This document shows positions 32,756-45,090 of a stretch of DNA of 64,000 nucleotides, piece after piece. The translations under genes and the position numbers were made by a program. Under the pieces are notes generated by a model that worked only from the letters and a program-made list of their open reading frames with translations, was not told the DNA's origin and searched no databases. The DNA is from Morella rubra. Lineage: Eukaryota > Streptophyta > Magnoliopsida > Fagales > Myricaceae. The DNA lies in NCBI GenBank assembly GCA_003952965.2, contig CM025853.1, forward strand, positions 6,867,007-6,931,006, read 5' to 3'. Every line of letters starts with the position of its first letter. Position 1 is the first letter of the stretch.

Positions 32756-35717
32756 CATTTTGGGCTTTAAAGCTACATCTTCTAGGAATGTTCCTTGCAG
32801 CGGTCGAAGTGGTGGAGGCGCTACATGTAGTGGTTGACCAATACAAGGACATATTCTTTGTAGTGGTCGAAGGGGTGGAACTGCTACATATAGCAGTCGA
32901 CTGCTTTGACGGGACTATATATATCCCAGCCCATTTCTGTCGATCGCCTCACTTTTCTCGTCTCTAGCATCGCCCCTCTCTCAAACCCAGGCCAAAACAT
33001 TACTATTTGACCTCAAACCTAATTTCAGCCTAACCCATCTCTTTTTGTATCGATTTACATCAAAATCAGATCAAAAGGTGAAATTTTTGGCATTTCAGCT
33101 CCTTTAAAAACCCTAACCTCTATTTTCCCAAATTCAACCCCATTTTCTCCTATTTTGCTTCTAATTTGCTATGCTCAGGACTAAGCACGCTCAATGGGAA
33201 GCGAAGAAAGCCAAGTCTTCGAATCTGGCCATGAGCGTCTCATTGGGTGAGCTTTCCAATGAATTTCTTTCCACTGAGTATTAGGAGTTGTTTTATTAGG
33301 ATTTTTAAAGCGGAATATTGTTGTGGATAGAAATATCAAGATTCAGGAGTTGTTCTTAGACCAAGGATGGAAAACCTTAATAGATTTGGGAAAAGAGATT
33401 TTTCCCAAATACATTTGGATATTTTTTAGATATGAGTACCAGTTATGATACTAGCTTATTCACTGTTAGAAGCTAGATGGGGCAACGAGATATTGTTCTG
33501 AATGAAGTAATTTTGAGTTAGATTTTGGGTATACCACATGATGGGGAGAGAATATATGAGCCTAAGAATTGGCATATATGTTGGGATTTTGATTATGTCA
33601 TTGCATTACGTTTACTCCTAGGAAATATGGAGTTACAGGATATCCCTAGAAAAATCTTGGCAAACCAACTCCAAGTCTCCTATAGATTGTTGCATTTGAT
33701 AGTATCCCATAATCTTATTCCTAGAGGTGGACATAGGGAGGAGGCGACCTTTATGGATGTTTTTATGATTGACCACATCCTGAAGTATAAGGTGATTAAT
33801 TTACCCAACATCATGCTTAGACTATGGAAGAGGTTCATGGGCATAAGAACTTTCCATAATAGGGAGCTAGATACTCTAGCAAAATCTAAGGTATTCAATA
33901 AGAGCGTGTTGACTAGGAAGGGGTACAGGAGAACCACTCAAGGGGAATGGGTGCCTAAACGGCAACCTAGTGAGGATGAGAATGATTAGGCTACAACAGC
34001 TAAGGGTACAACTAGTGAGGATATGAGGTTCAACGTTGAGGCAAATATGGCTGATTCAAACCCGGCTCTCACTTTTTCTCATCGAGCTGACTTACATGGT
34101 CTGGTTTCGCCACCTCGAGCACCTTCCCAACCTCATACCCATAGCCATCACTCCACATGTACTCCACCTTTCTCTGTTGAGTCTTTCCTTCAGTGGCTTG
34201 AGACCGAGGTTCGATCTATGAGGGAGGAGTAGCATCATTACTTTGCGAGTCAGTAGACCTACTTTGAGGATCAAAGGGAATTCTTTGAGGAGATGAGACA
34301 TCACTTACCTAGGCCTCCTCCGCCACTTGCATGATCTCATCACATTCTCTCATGTTTATCTTTTCTGATGCATTTTTGGATTTACTTTTCTGTTGTATTT
34401 CCTTTTTTATGATGACAAAGGGGAGAATTATATTGGTATCTTTTGTATTTCTATGCACCCTTTCCCTATGTATTGTTGTTTCGAATGTTATGAATGAAGC
34501 ATATCTTTTTCAGATTTTTATGAGTTAATTCAAATGCAATAAAAACTCCTAACATGGTTTTTATTAAGATTGAATATAAAAAATAAAATCCGCATTAAAT
34601 TGCAAAAGATATGGGGAGACAAATACATCAAAGGAAGAACCAATTAATTTATTGTCATTATCAAAAATGGAGAGACTGTTGGCTTTTAGTCACAATTCAT
34701 ATTTTAATGATAACAATAAAGAAATTGAACAGGATAATCAAGATCCAATTGAGCACGGAAATACAAATCGATGAAGCAACAGCAAATCATATATGAAGCG
34801 ACTCAAAAGTGAAGACTCAAGATTCTAGGGTAAACTTTGTAACTCTAAGGTCTTATTAGTAGCAATGATTTGAATCGCACACTGCATATTTTTCAAATCC
34901 AAGCATAAACATTTTTATCTCAAGTTTGGAAAATAAAACTTGTCTCAAAGTTTTTCAAATTATATCTTTCTAACTCCCAAACCTTTTTTGTATCCTTGGG
35001 AAGTTAGGTTTTGAGATAGGGTCTTAAAAAACTCAAAATCACACTTCCAAATCATTAGAGTCTGCATTTTTAGGTGCATGCATTTATGACTGTTGGGAAA
35101 ACAGACTATAGATACCGGTATAACTGGTATCTCTAAGGTCTTAGAGTAGAATGTGTGCACTGCGTTAAGCAACCCCTTCTCTTTGGAATAAAACTGTCCG
35201 TTTTTCTTATAGACTCCCCTTGCGGGAAATAGGTTCGTACACTCAAAACATTCCTTCAAACTTCATAGTGCCTCACCCTTATTCTTGTTTATAGACGAGG
35301 TCTTGCATTAGAATTTCATTCTAAATCCACTCTCTTATTGTCATTGTTAGAAGAGAGAGATTCTATTGTGACCTTTCAGTGAGGTGTGTTCATCGAAAGA
35401 AAGAGGTTTCTGAGGGTGTTCACAAAACTCTCTTCTTGGAGAGGTGCTTCTCAAAGCTTAAGTGTAGAAACCATTCTTGGTGTAAGGGAACTAGTGGATA
35501 AGACTCAGGGCTTGAAAAGGAGCTCGAGGGGTGGACGTAGGTAGATTTGCCGAACCATCTAAAAATCTCGTGTTTGCTCTCTCTAACTCTCTCTTTACTT
35601 TCAGCAATATTGTATTAATTATTGCATATTGATTGTATTAGAATTGTTGTTACTTTGAAAACATATTTTTGGAGTTAAAACGAAATAGTATTTAAAACCC
35701 AATTCACCTCCTTTCTT
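32756..35717 (+). mobile_element. SIRE-like Copia 3' half, env-like ORF plus 3' LTR
   Basis: An env-like region of the kind carried by SIRE-lineage Copia elements occupies about 33170-34333. It is followed by a polypurine tract (AAAAATGGAGAGAC at 34663-34676) and a 3' LTR from 34677 to about 35716. The 5' LTR, gag and pol are absent. A TATA-like ACTATATATATCCC lies at 32911-32924. It is broken with several breaks and is inserted in the CACTA remnant. The left boundary is approximate. Confidence 0.6.
33170..34333 (+). pseudogene. SIRE-type env-like ORF, fossil
   Basis: The best stretch, starting near 33525, contains SYRLLHLIVSHNLIPRGG, FMDVFMIDHILKYKVINLPN and RKGYRRTTQGEWVPKR, then a Ser/Pro/His-rich tail. 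This is the pattern of the env-like product of SIRE1-type Copia elements, which shares a domain with the putative plant transposon proteins. Its role is unknown. The ORF is broken. Its position directly before a polypurine tract and a TGTTGGC LTR favours SIRE over CACTA ORF-A. Confidence 0.55.
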
Positions 35718-35878
35718 GGGTTGTTTTAATCCTAAAACTTCATATATGTCCGTCCCAAAAGGGCACTTTTTGGGACGGAATAATTTTTTGTCCCAAAAAC
35801 CCTTTTGTAACAGACTTATTGGGATAGATGGTGCAACAAACGAATTTCGTCCCAAAAAATTGATTTTTTTTTGTAATG

Positions 35879-37539
35879 TTCCTTGGTGTTATATTTTGTC
35901 AGGAGTTAGTTATGTCCCTAGATTTTCTTTCATTGCTTGGCTTGTGATAAGGGAGAGGCTCTCTACAAAGTCTAGATTGAGAATGTGTGGCATAGGAAGT
36001 GAAGCATCTTATGCTATATGTGGAGGGGGACTTAAAGAAGAGGAACACCTTTTTTTTTTTGCTCCTTTTCCCTTTTAGATTTGGAATATTTTGTTGGATA
36101 AATGTGGATTGGATATAAGGTTGTAGAGATGGAAGGGGTGAGTATGTAGCTGTCCATGAAGAGTGTTAGTGTCTTTCTATGTTGGCAAATTTTCGTGTCA
36201 AAATATGTCTTTATTGAGTTGTATTTGGTTATCTTAAGGTTGTTGAGTCGTTCAAGAGTTTTTGAAGTGTTTCAAGCTGTTTTGAAGGTCTAGTTGGTTT
36301 CAAGCCTTCTTCCCGCTCGAGCATGACATGCAGAATTTTTCATGCCCTCTTCATGCTCGAGCATGAATTCTAGAATTTTAAAAACCCTACCTTTTTGCAT
36401 CCTATTTAAATAAAAACTTTGGGGATCTCTCATTAGTTGTTAAAGGCCGTCCAAAACCCCAGAGAGGATATTCTTGAGTTCCTAGAGCCTCTATTTGAGA
36501 GCGAAAAACTACCAAATATTTATGACCTCAATTGATTTGTTCTTCTTACACAAAATCACCATTGAATCAACTCTTCTTTTGTGAAGCCTTTAGAGTGTTG
36601 AAGTATTATTGAAGAACAAGGTTGTTCATAAAGAATCAATAAGAAAAACCTTTAAGGTCTAAAATGAATGCAGCATGGAGTGGGTCTAAGCAGGGACACT
36701 TGGATTATTATATTAAGGTTGTCAGAGTCAGTAACTGGGGTTGCCCGTGTCTGAATCCCTATTTGTAAAGATTTATTTTTAGTGGATTTCAAGTGGCTAC
36801 TAACTTGGAGTGATTTTTCCTTTGAATGATTTTTCAAAGGTTTTCCACTTTGTCACCAAAACCTTGTCTCTATGTGTGATTCAAGTTTGATTCAATTTTT
36901 CGCTGCCTATTTGTTGATTGAGTTGATTACTATGCATATGATCTAGACTGAACAATTCTAGAACGTGTATTAAAATTGTTATTGATTTTTTAATTAGAGG
37001 GAAAACACCTATTCACCCCCTCTAGGTGTTATTTAGGGTCTAAACTAGGTTTTTCAAAAAGGAAGGGCAAAATATTGTTGGCTAGAACTACCCGAATTAT
37101 GTTTATTGCTGTAGTTCCCCACCTTTGGAGGGAGTGAAACAACAGAATTTTTAGAGGGAAGCCAAGAAGATTTATTCACGTGCTTAGTGATTTATGTATA
37201 GCTGTTGTGACCAAACTGAGCTATCTTAAATAGGTTCATAGGATGGAACCCAACATAAGGCTCATGAGAAAATGGCACCTTCGGGAAAGTATCATCTTAT
37301 CTCTTTGAATTTGCATTGATGAAGTTTGTTTGTTTTTGCCTTTAAACATTGATTTCCACTGTTGAGTTTGTTTGTGTTCTTTTTTCTGAGATACACCTTG
37401 GGGTATAGGTTTCTTTTTTCTGAAATACACCACTTTGTGAGGTTATAGGTTTCTTTTATTTTATTTGGGCTAGACCTATTTTTGTACAGGTTACTTTAGG
37501 AATTAATATACAGCTTGCTAGTTATAAAAAAAAAAAAAA
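35879..37539 (+). mobile_element. L1-type LINE 3' end, 5' side cut by CACTA
   Basis: A zinc-binding region following the reverse transcriptase (zf-RVT) is read from about 35880: SYVPRFSFIAWLVIRERLST, RLRMCGIGSEASYAICGGG, EEEHLFF. After the solo LTR, LARTTRIMFIAVVPHLWRE followed by NNRIFRGKPRRF (about 37076-37165) is the usual C-terminal end of plant L1 ORF2. A 14-base poly-A tail at 37526-37539 ends it. The upstream part is missing because the CACTA terminus lies directly at 35878. Stops (for example after HLWRE and after FAPFPF) show it is dead. Confidence 0.8.
36180..37045 (+). mobile_element. Solo Copia-type LTR inside the LINE
   Basis: It starts TGTTGGCAAATTTTCGTGTC and ends after CACCCCCTCTAGGTGTT, features of Copia LTRs. 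It divides the LINE coding region in two. Two copies of the near-palindrome CATGCTCGAGCATGA lie at about 36318-36366. The right boundary and target duplication are not clear. Confidence 0.6.
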
Positions 37540-38014
37540 TACACGAAAGAGAAGGGAAACCTCACATTTTATGGCACCTTCGAAGAATTTATTATTGTCT
37601 TAAACTATATCGATGATCATGCCAAAAAAAAAAAAAAAAACAGGGCTAAAGTCAAGAGCTAATTAGTTGAGAATAAGAAATTGTCATCCACCTAGATAAC
37701 GACTCCGTTAATTCATTGCATGACTAATGGCTCCAAAAGGGACGGAATATCGCGTACTTTCTCACTTGGCTAGCTTCTCGGTCAACAAAATGACGCTGAG
37801 CAAAATTCATTCGCTGTGCAGCAAACGGCATGAGGACTTCGTCAAAGCTACCTTGACTTCTAGTTATACCAAAACACAAAATGTTCTTTGTTTTGGTAGA
37901 TGTTTAATTACTTAATTAATGTCATCAATTAAACATAAATAAGCAAGTGGCTCATATATTATTAAGTACATTAACTAGACGGATCTGAAATCTCCTTCGT
38001 ACAAGGCCAATTCA
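37540..38014. other. Unassigned sequence with a poly-A run
   Basis: Between the LINE tail and the CACTA end. It contains A17 at 37624-37640, which could mark another retroposed 3' end. Nothing else is recognised. Confidence 0.35.
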
Positions 38015-38710
38015 CACTACAACAAATTTTTGCAAAATCCATCCCAAAAAACCCAAATTCCGTTTGAAGCCCCAACTATCCCAATAAGTTCGTTACAAAA
38101 CGTTTTTTGGATGGAAATGGTGTTCCATAGCAAAAAGTACTTTTCGAGACTAGAAAACTTCTATCCTCGAATCAAATTATCGTTCAAACACTTTAGAATG
38201 GACAGTTGAGTGTTAAGTTCAAACGAGTTTTGACAAAAAATATAAATTCATTCGATAAGGCAAATTAACGTTTGAACAACATCCAAAATTTTACATTGGA
38301 TATTTCGGATACCGTTACAACGCTGTAAATTTTAACATTCATCACCATTCTTAATGAGTTACAACATTTCACTCAATAAACCTTTGGACGTAAAGGTAAA
38401 AGAACATTCGAACATTTTATGTCCTTCCAACATATTGGGCAAATCCGTTCGATATACTGATTGAGGAATAAAAAAGTAGTAGTTTGAACATGTTGTACAT
38501 AAATGATAAATGTTCGAATAGGGAATGTAGGGGTGGCACGCTGTATTTCAAATGCAAAACCTAATGTGGGAGTGAACTTTTTTTCTTTTTTAATAAAAAA
38601 ATTTAAAAATTGCTAGAAAATTATTAAATAAAAAAATTATTAACAAAATGTACAATTAAATAATTAATCACAATATTCGAAACAATTAAATACAATATGC
38701 AATAAAAAAA

Positions 38711-39182
38711 GGGTTAGTTATACTTTGCACCACTGTGGTTTGGGGGTTATGACACTTTGCACCCTGTTCTTTCAATTTTGAGATAGTTCACGGATGTGGT
38801 TTTAGGGTCTTGACACTTTGCACCTCACCGTCTATTATCTGTTATTTCGAATGGAGAAGTCAGTTACGTGTTTTGCACGTGGCTCACTTGCCCATTTTAC
38901 CCCCAATATTCAAAAAGGGTTAATTATACTTTGCACTCATGTGGTTTGAAGGGTCTGACACTTTGCACCATGTTCTTTTATTTTGTAGACACTTTGCACC
39001 CAAAAAATCAGTCACGCATTTTGCATGTAGTTGAGTTTTCCGTTAGAAATAACAGATAAATTGATAGGAGGTGCAAAGTGTCAAGATCCCCAAACCACGA
39101 AGGTGAAATGTCTCAAAATTAAAAGAACATGGTGCGAAGAGTTAAAACCCCAAAGCCATGTGGGTGCAAAGTGTAATTAACC
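38711..39182. mobile_element. Mutator-like MITE with internal duplication
   Basis: Inverted ends read GGGTTAGTTATACTTTGCAC at the left and the complement of GGTTAATTACACTTTGCACC at the right. Both flanks are A-rich (A7 before, A9 after), consistent with a target duplication that cannot be measured exactly. A second left-end-like block starts at about 38928, indicating an internal duplication or a nested copy. Confidence 0.75.
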
Positions 39183-39492
39183 AAAAAAAAATCTATCTTG
39201 GCCGTCGCATGCATCCAACTTTTCCTAAATCAGAAATATTAATTAATATAACTCTTAAATAATTGACAAAAATAATCATTAAAAAAAAGTATGCTGAATG
39301 AAAAATATATATAACTTATCTATATATCTACTCGATGTCGTTTTTGGTGAAAGTGATTTAATATCAGTGTAGGAAAAGCTAAGGCCCCAGACAGGGCTGA
39401 TGCAGGTGAAAGATTATATCTAACATGTTTACGTATTGTGATCTATCCAATATCGTATGTATTGTGATCTATCGAACATGTTCAAAATATTA

Positions 39493-39625
39493 TTTTTATT
39501 TGTTAGGAAAATTAGAAGTTTTGCATTGTGTACGACAATTGTGCTAATGTTCTTCTTATTTGTTAAGAAAATTATATTTATCGTGCATAATGCAAAATTT
39601 CTAATTTTCCTAACAAAATAAAAAA
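39493..39625. repeat. Long imperfect inverted repeat (hairpin)
   Basis: The left arm 39493-39534 and right arm 39582-39625 pair over about 40 bp with few mismatches (TTAGGAAAATTAGAA with TTCTAATTTTCCTAA). A third partial copy, TTTGTTAAGAAAATTA, lies in the loop. The right arm is also present at 29381-29422 in the related CACTA remnant. Confidence 0.85.
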
Positions 39626-40439
39626 CACTAGAACACGTTCGAACTACCACAATATGTTTGAACGGTATAAATTTATCGTTTGAACATGACTACATCCCTG
39701 TAAATGAATAGTTTAGCACTTTTCGTTTGAATGAACACTTTTATAGGGTTCAAACGATGCGTAAAAACCACAGAATTTACCAAACCAAAAACTCCCAATC
39801 AATCCTAAAACTATGTTTTTTTACTCCTATAATAGGCATTCAACACCCTAAACAAGTATGAAACTAACTATAAGCATTTAAACATCAATTTCATCCACAA
39901 ATTTAAGCCAGAACAACCAAAAATCTATACTAAAAAACTAAGGAATTCACTGATTATATTGAGAAATCTTAGCTCCAAAACACAAAGAAGCTTCATTTGA
40001 ATTTTTTCGACAACAATAAGACAAAAAAAAAAAAAAAAATAGATTTTAACATAGGAAGAAAAATTTGGCGAATTTGTGGTGTATTGAGAGTGTGGGTGAA
40101 ATGAGGTCTAACGGTCGATTTTGTGGTATTTGAGTTCATGTTGTCCGTTCGAACGCTAATGGTTACGTTAGAACGGTTAACCAAAAAAATGGGCGGCAAA
40201 AAAATGCCCTTAAGCTATTCGTTCGAATATGTTTTTCACAAGCTCGAACGGTTAGTTTTCTATCTGAACGGCGTCGTTACTTTTGATTAACGTTCTAACG
40301 GTTATTGGAACTATGTTCAAATATATTATTGAAATGAAACAACATCGTTTTATAACGTTTTGAAGTACGAACGATAATTTAGATGTTCAAACGGTTAAGG
40401 GAATAACTTAAATAATATGTAATTAAATTATAAGTATAA

Positions 40440-40700
40440 TTTTATTAACTATAGACGTATTATAGCACGTGTAGGACTATGAAAATATTTTTAGTACTCA
40501 CTTATGTATAAGTATAATAAACACACTAGATTTTGTCTACGTAAGTATGATATATAGTATATGTATTAAGTGTTGAGTGTAAAGTATAAAGTATTAAGTA
40601 TATATTTGTTTGTACTTCACAATATCTAGGTCATTAAAAACAAATGTAAGCTAAATAACACGTGTATGAGAGTCAGAAAGTTATTATTACTACATATTAA
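40440..40700. repeat. Satellite units, reverse of those at 18230-18970
   Basis: Blocks such as GAAAATATTTTTAGTAC and AAGTATAATAAACACA are the reverse complement of the about 90-bp units at 18230-18970. They occupy the same relative position, between ORF-A and gene B, in a CACTA of opposite orientation. Confidence 0.6.
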
Positions 40701-43000
40701 ATAATATGCATAAGGTACTATATGTTAAATAATATGTATAAGGTACTATATGTTAAATAAAATGCATAAGGTACTATATGTTAAATAATAAGCATAAGGT
40801 ACTATATGTTAAATAATATGCATAAGGTAATGTATGTTAAATAATATGTATAAGGTACTGTATATTAAATAATATGTATAAGGTACTTTATGATAAATAA
40901 TATGCATAAGGTATTGTATATTACATAATATCCATAAGGTACTCTATGTTAAATAATATGCATAAGGTACTGTATGTTACATAATATGTAATATATGTAC
41001 ATAATATGCATATGGTACTATATATTAAATAATATGCTTAAGGTAGTATATGTTAAATAATATGAATAATGTACTATATGTTAAATAATATGCATAAGGT
41101 ACTATATATTAAATAATATGTATAGGTACTATATGTTTAATAATATGGATAAGGTACTATATGTTAAATTGTGAGTCTAGGTGACAACCCAAGAGGAGGG
41201 GTGAATTGGGTTTTAATAAAAACTAAAACTTTTTCAATAACAACCCAAATCTAAAAGTATTTCAAGAGTAATAAATTGCAACACAATAAATAACCATAAT
41301 AAATAATAGAGAGTAAGGGAGGAGAGATGACACCGAGGTTTTTAGGTGATTTGGCTAAGACATGCCTAAGTCCACCCCCAAGGTTATTGCCTTCCTTGGG
41401 CTTTCTCCACTATTGTCTAATAGTAATCACATCTTAGCTTCTGGGTGCTATGTAACCGTTACAAATGTTTTGTCAAAGTCATGCTCCAACTCTCACAACA
41501 AATCTCACTCTCAATAAGATTTCTTTTAACCTCATGGGTAGGTCCAAGTGTATCCCATACTTTATTGTTTTTCAAGGTTTGATGAAAGAAGTAACATACA
41601 ATAGCTCTTGAAGCTTGATGTGTGAATACAAGGCACAATAAAGAGCAAGAAGAAAAAGATCAGAGATTGAATGCTATAGTATTAAAAAGTCGCAACAGTT
41701 TGTCTAGGGATTTGTGCCAACTTTATCTTCTTTTGCTCTTTCTCTCTCTTAGTAGGCTTGGTTAAGAATAATGATGCAAGTGGTGACCTTTCCTCTCTCC
41801 ATCTTGTTCTATTTATAAGCCTTTTGTCTTGAGTGGTCCCCAAAGGATTTATTATAATGTTGAAAAGGTGCCTTAAGTGCCACCATGTCATAAATAAGAG
41901 CTTATGTCATTTTGAATAAAATAGGAAATACATATCATGTGTCGACACATTGCTCCTTAAAATCTACACCATCTTCAAGTCTGAAAATGGGCTCTCGGTT
42001 GTCAGTGACATGTGTCGACACTATCTTCTCATGTGTCAATACATTCTTCACATGTGTTGACACCATAAAAATAGCTCTTAAGTTGCAGTGCAATGTGTCG
42101 ACATCATCTTTGGTGGAGGAGTTTTTTAGAGCTTTGCATGTGTAATTTCCTTTCCACTTTGACTTAAAAACTCCTATAATAGAAAATATAACATTTAAGT
42201 GCAAGCCACGGTGTTTAATACCATTATAGGGCTATGTAATAGCATGAGAGACTAAATCGAATTGAAATGCCTTAATGAATTTGTGGATTGACAGCCAAGT
42301 GTTCTAAAATGCTCCAAAGCTATTTAACCATTTGTTATCATCAAAATCGAATTGGATTGCTCAAAGAACAAACTTATGCTAACAAAAATAATATGCATAA
42401 GGTACTATATGTTAAATAATATGCCTAAGGTACTATATGTTAAATAATATGCGTAAGGCACAATATGTTAAATAATATGTAAGGTACTATATGTTAAATA
42501 ATATATATAAGGTACTATATGTTATATAATATGCATAAGGTACTATATATTATATATATATATGTTAAATAATATATAAACATAAGGTACTATATATTAC
42601 ATAATATGCATAAGGTACTATATATTACATAATATGCATAAGGCACAATATGTTAAATAATATGCATAAGGTACTATATGTTAAATAATACGCATAAGGT
42701 ATTATATATTAAATAATATGCATAAGGTACTATATGTTTAATAATATGTATAAGGTACTATATGTTACATAATATGTATAAGGTACTATATATTACATAA
42801 TATGCATAAGGAACTACATGTTTAATAATATGCATAAGGTACTATATGTTACATAATATCTATAAGGTACTATATATTACATAATATGCATAAGGTACTA
42901 TATGTTAAATGATATGTGTAAGGTACTATATATATGTTACATATTATGCATAAGGTACTATATGTTAAATTATGTACAAGGTACTATTACATAATATGTT
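40690..43000. repeat. 28-bp minisatellite array split by a solo LTR
   Basis: The unit AGGTACTATATG followed by TTAAATAATATGCATA repeats about every 28 bp from 40690 to 41170 and again from 42385 to about 43000, roughly 35-40 copies with mild variation. The two blocks are one array interrupted by the LTR at 41172-42384. There are no unique spacers and no flanking gene. It forms the AT-rich spacer of the CACTA. Confidence 0.95.
41172..42384 (-). mobile_element. Solo LTR (SIRE-like) inside the minisatellite
   Basis: A 1.2-kb LTR in reverse orientation runs from TGAGTCTAGG to ATGCTAACA. It is related to 24206-25561 through the first 400 bp and the right end (TTGTTATCATCAAAATCGA). A cluster of TGTGTCGACAC-type palindromes lies at about 41937-42105. 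The flanks are minisatellite units on both sides, which makes the insertion unambiguous; the target duplication is masked by the repeats. Confidence 0.78.
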
Positions 43001-43289
43001 TAGTAATTTTATATGATAACAAATATTTTATTATTTTTCTTTATTTTATTTCTATTTTTATGATAATATTTTATCGTATTATTAAAATATTTCCTAATAT
43101 TCCGTGTTATTTCATTTTTAATCATAATATAATTCGAAATACAAATATGCAGAAAGCATACCAAAAATGAGATCATCAACCACAAATATGATAACATAAA
43201 CAAACATAACTGTTCAAACGTCTGAAGTAAACATAAAATAAATGAAAAAATAATATAAACATAAATATATGACAAAATAATTGTTCAAA

Positions 43290-44280
43290 CATCTGAACTA
43301 CTCGGACTTCTTCTTCTCTAGCTTTGCAAGCAACCCCTCATGGATATCATCTATCCTGTTCATGATGTTTTCCCGACTCTTTGCCAACTCTTTTTGTTGT
43401 TTATGTTGCCTCGAATCAAGTCACCAAGTCTCTTCTGCATGTCTACGACGCTGGAGATGATGGGAGCGATGAGCGTCTTGATTGCGCCTATAATGCGGCG
43501 CTCTATTCCCCTGAGGATCTGTAGGTGGCGGCTGATAATGGGCTGTTCCAACAGAAGACCTGGCCGACTCCTCTACAGCCGGACCTCTCTCCTCAGGTTG
43601 CGGAAGAGCAGCTGCTATAGCTCGACGCGATGACGCCTGTCCATGTGACACACTGCGTCAAGCTGTGACACCGCTGATATGGCAAGCCGAGTAGCAGTTG
43701 GCTATTGACACCCACCTCTATCCCAGAATCCAACCTGAGCCGAGTCAGCATCACATTGTGTTGTAGACCTTCTCTAGCCGATGATTAAGCCTTGACCTAG
43801 ATCATTTGTAAAATGAGGAGAAGGAGGTCAGTCGGCCTCAATTGCGCCACCATCATCATCAGCTGTGCTCGGAGGGCAGTGCATTCTGTGTAATGTTGAC
43901 ATAGGTAAATGTTATGACAGATGATTAGGTGGAGCATGCACCAAAACACAGGCAAAGACTTCTACGGCACTAACGACTATAACAAATAGTGATACTCTCC
44001 CGTCATCAGTCGAAAAACCTTCTCATTTGGCAAAAGAATTGTAGATTGGACAGCAGGATAAGCCCCCAGTTGCCTCTAAATGCCAATGTAATCAGCCAGG
44101 ATATCAGTGCAAATCCTAATACGAACTCCCCGGATGACAACCTCCCACTTGTCAATGTCGGTGTGTCAATCTCCATCAATGCAGCTAAAACTCCTATACC
44201 ATGAGTACGTATGGCAAGCTGGTCCAAGAGAGCATTTGCTCCTAGCCATGGTGGACACGGACCTCTCGACCACAACTACC
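43290..44280 (-). pseudogene. CACTA ORF-A remnant with coiled-coil tail
   Basis: Minus-strand readings include TRTHGIGVLAALMEIDTPTL near 44200, a Ser/Arg/Pro/Gln-rich linker (HYQPPPTDPQGNRAPHYRR near 43560) and a C-terminal helix ENIMNRIDDIHEGLLAKLEK ending at about 43305. The tail resembles DIMQRIDNVEHDLVRELK of the copy at 17700, so the C-terminal helix is the best conserved part of ORF-A. Frame changes near 43440 and several stops show it is inactive. It has the same orientation and relative place as ORF-A in the CACTA at 1-9803. Confidence 0.5.
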
Positions 44281-44679
44281 AAGTTGACTCAGCCATTTCT
44301 AAAATCCGTAAAAAATGACATTTTTACGTATCAAATCATTCCAAAACAATCCTAAATAGCCTAGAAATGTTCACACTCAATAACGGTTCAAGGGAAGGTC
44401 CACCAATGATTGATAGGCCATTCCCCCCCATCCTTCTCTTGATCCCTCATTCCACTAATTCACTCATTTTTGAAAATTCATAGCATTTTCAAATCAAAAT
44501 GCATGGAAACAAAATCTATGAAAAAATGGATTGAAATGCATTAAAATGGATTATGATGGATTAAAATGTGTTAAAAAAACAAACTTGTAGTGTGTGGAGG
44601 ATAGGAAATACGAGTTGCATGGAGGAAACATGAAAATGCGAGATTAAGTGAATCCTTTGTGAGTTTGTGAAAATGTGAG

Positions 44680-45090
44680 AAAATGAGAGGGTCGAGAGTG
44701 TGGTATAATTATTGGATGAACATTCAAATGCGTTTGAACGATTGTTTTAAAAAATTTAGAACGGGTATGATATCGATTGATTCGTATTCCCAGCGTTCAA
44801 TATTCGTTAGAACAATTATGCAACCACGCTTGAACGAAATTAAAAAAATAATAAAATCTATGATGACTGCTCGTGCATTTAATGTTGTAGGTGAAAACCC
44901 TAGTTCGAACGGATGTAGTTTTGTCAGGGTGTAAACCGTCGCCCCAAAAAGTTTATTCTTGTTCGAATGTATCTTTTTTAAGAACGAATGATGTAGATTT
45001 GGGTACCGAGATTTCCATATTCGTTCAAAACTGTTTATTATTGTACGAACATTTAGTAGATAGGCGTTAGAACGTATTTCTTCGTTCAAG
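44680..45090. repeat. Subterminal CGTTTGAACG-type motifs
   Basis: Diverged copies of the CGTTCGAACG palindrome (GCGTTTGAACG, GTTCGAACGG, TTGTTCGAATG, GTTCAAGC) lie at 44726-45085, in the place expected for the 5' subterminal region of the CACTA that starts at 38015. Confidence 0.55.

Larger units (their letters stand above)
29112..35878 (+). mobile_element. CACTA remnant with three nested insertions
   Basis: The right terminus TTTTTTTTTGTAATG (ending 35878) and its inner 150 bp match, inverted, the CACTA end at 38015 (shared block TATCCCAATAAG). Pieces at 29112-29511, 30318-30537, 32280-32755 and 35718-35878 line up with successive parts of 39720-38015 read in reverse. Between them lie a Mutator-like element, a solo LTR and the SIRE-like 3' half. 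The left part is cut by the Copia LTR ending at 29111. No transposase domain was seen. Confidence 0.6.

Noticed and set aside
33680-33937. Minus-strand ORF over the env-like region
   Set aside because: It is a shadow of the plus-strand fossil reading and has no motif of its own.
40690-43000. CRISPR-like array of 28-bp repeats
   Set aside because: The units are directly contiguous with no unique spacers, the sequence is a plant-type AT-rich minisatellite, and no cas-like genes are present.
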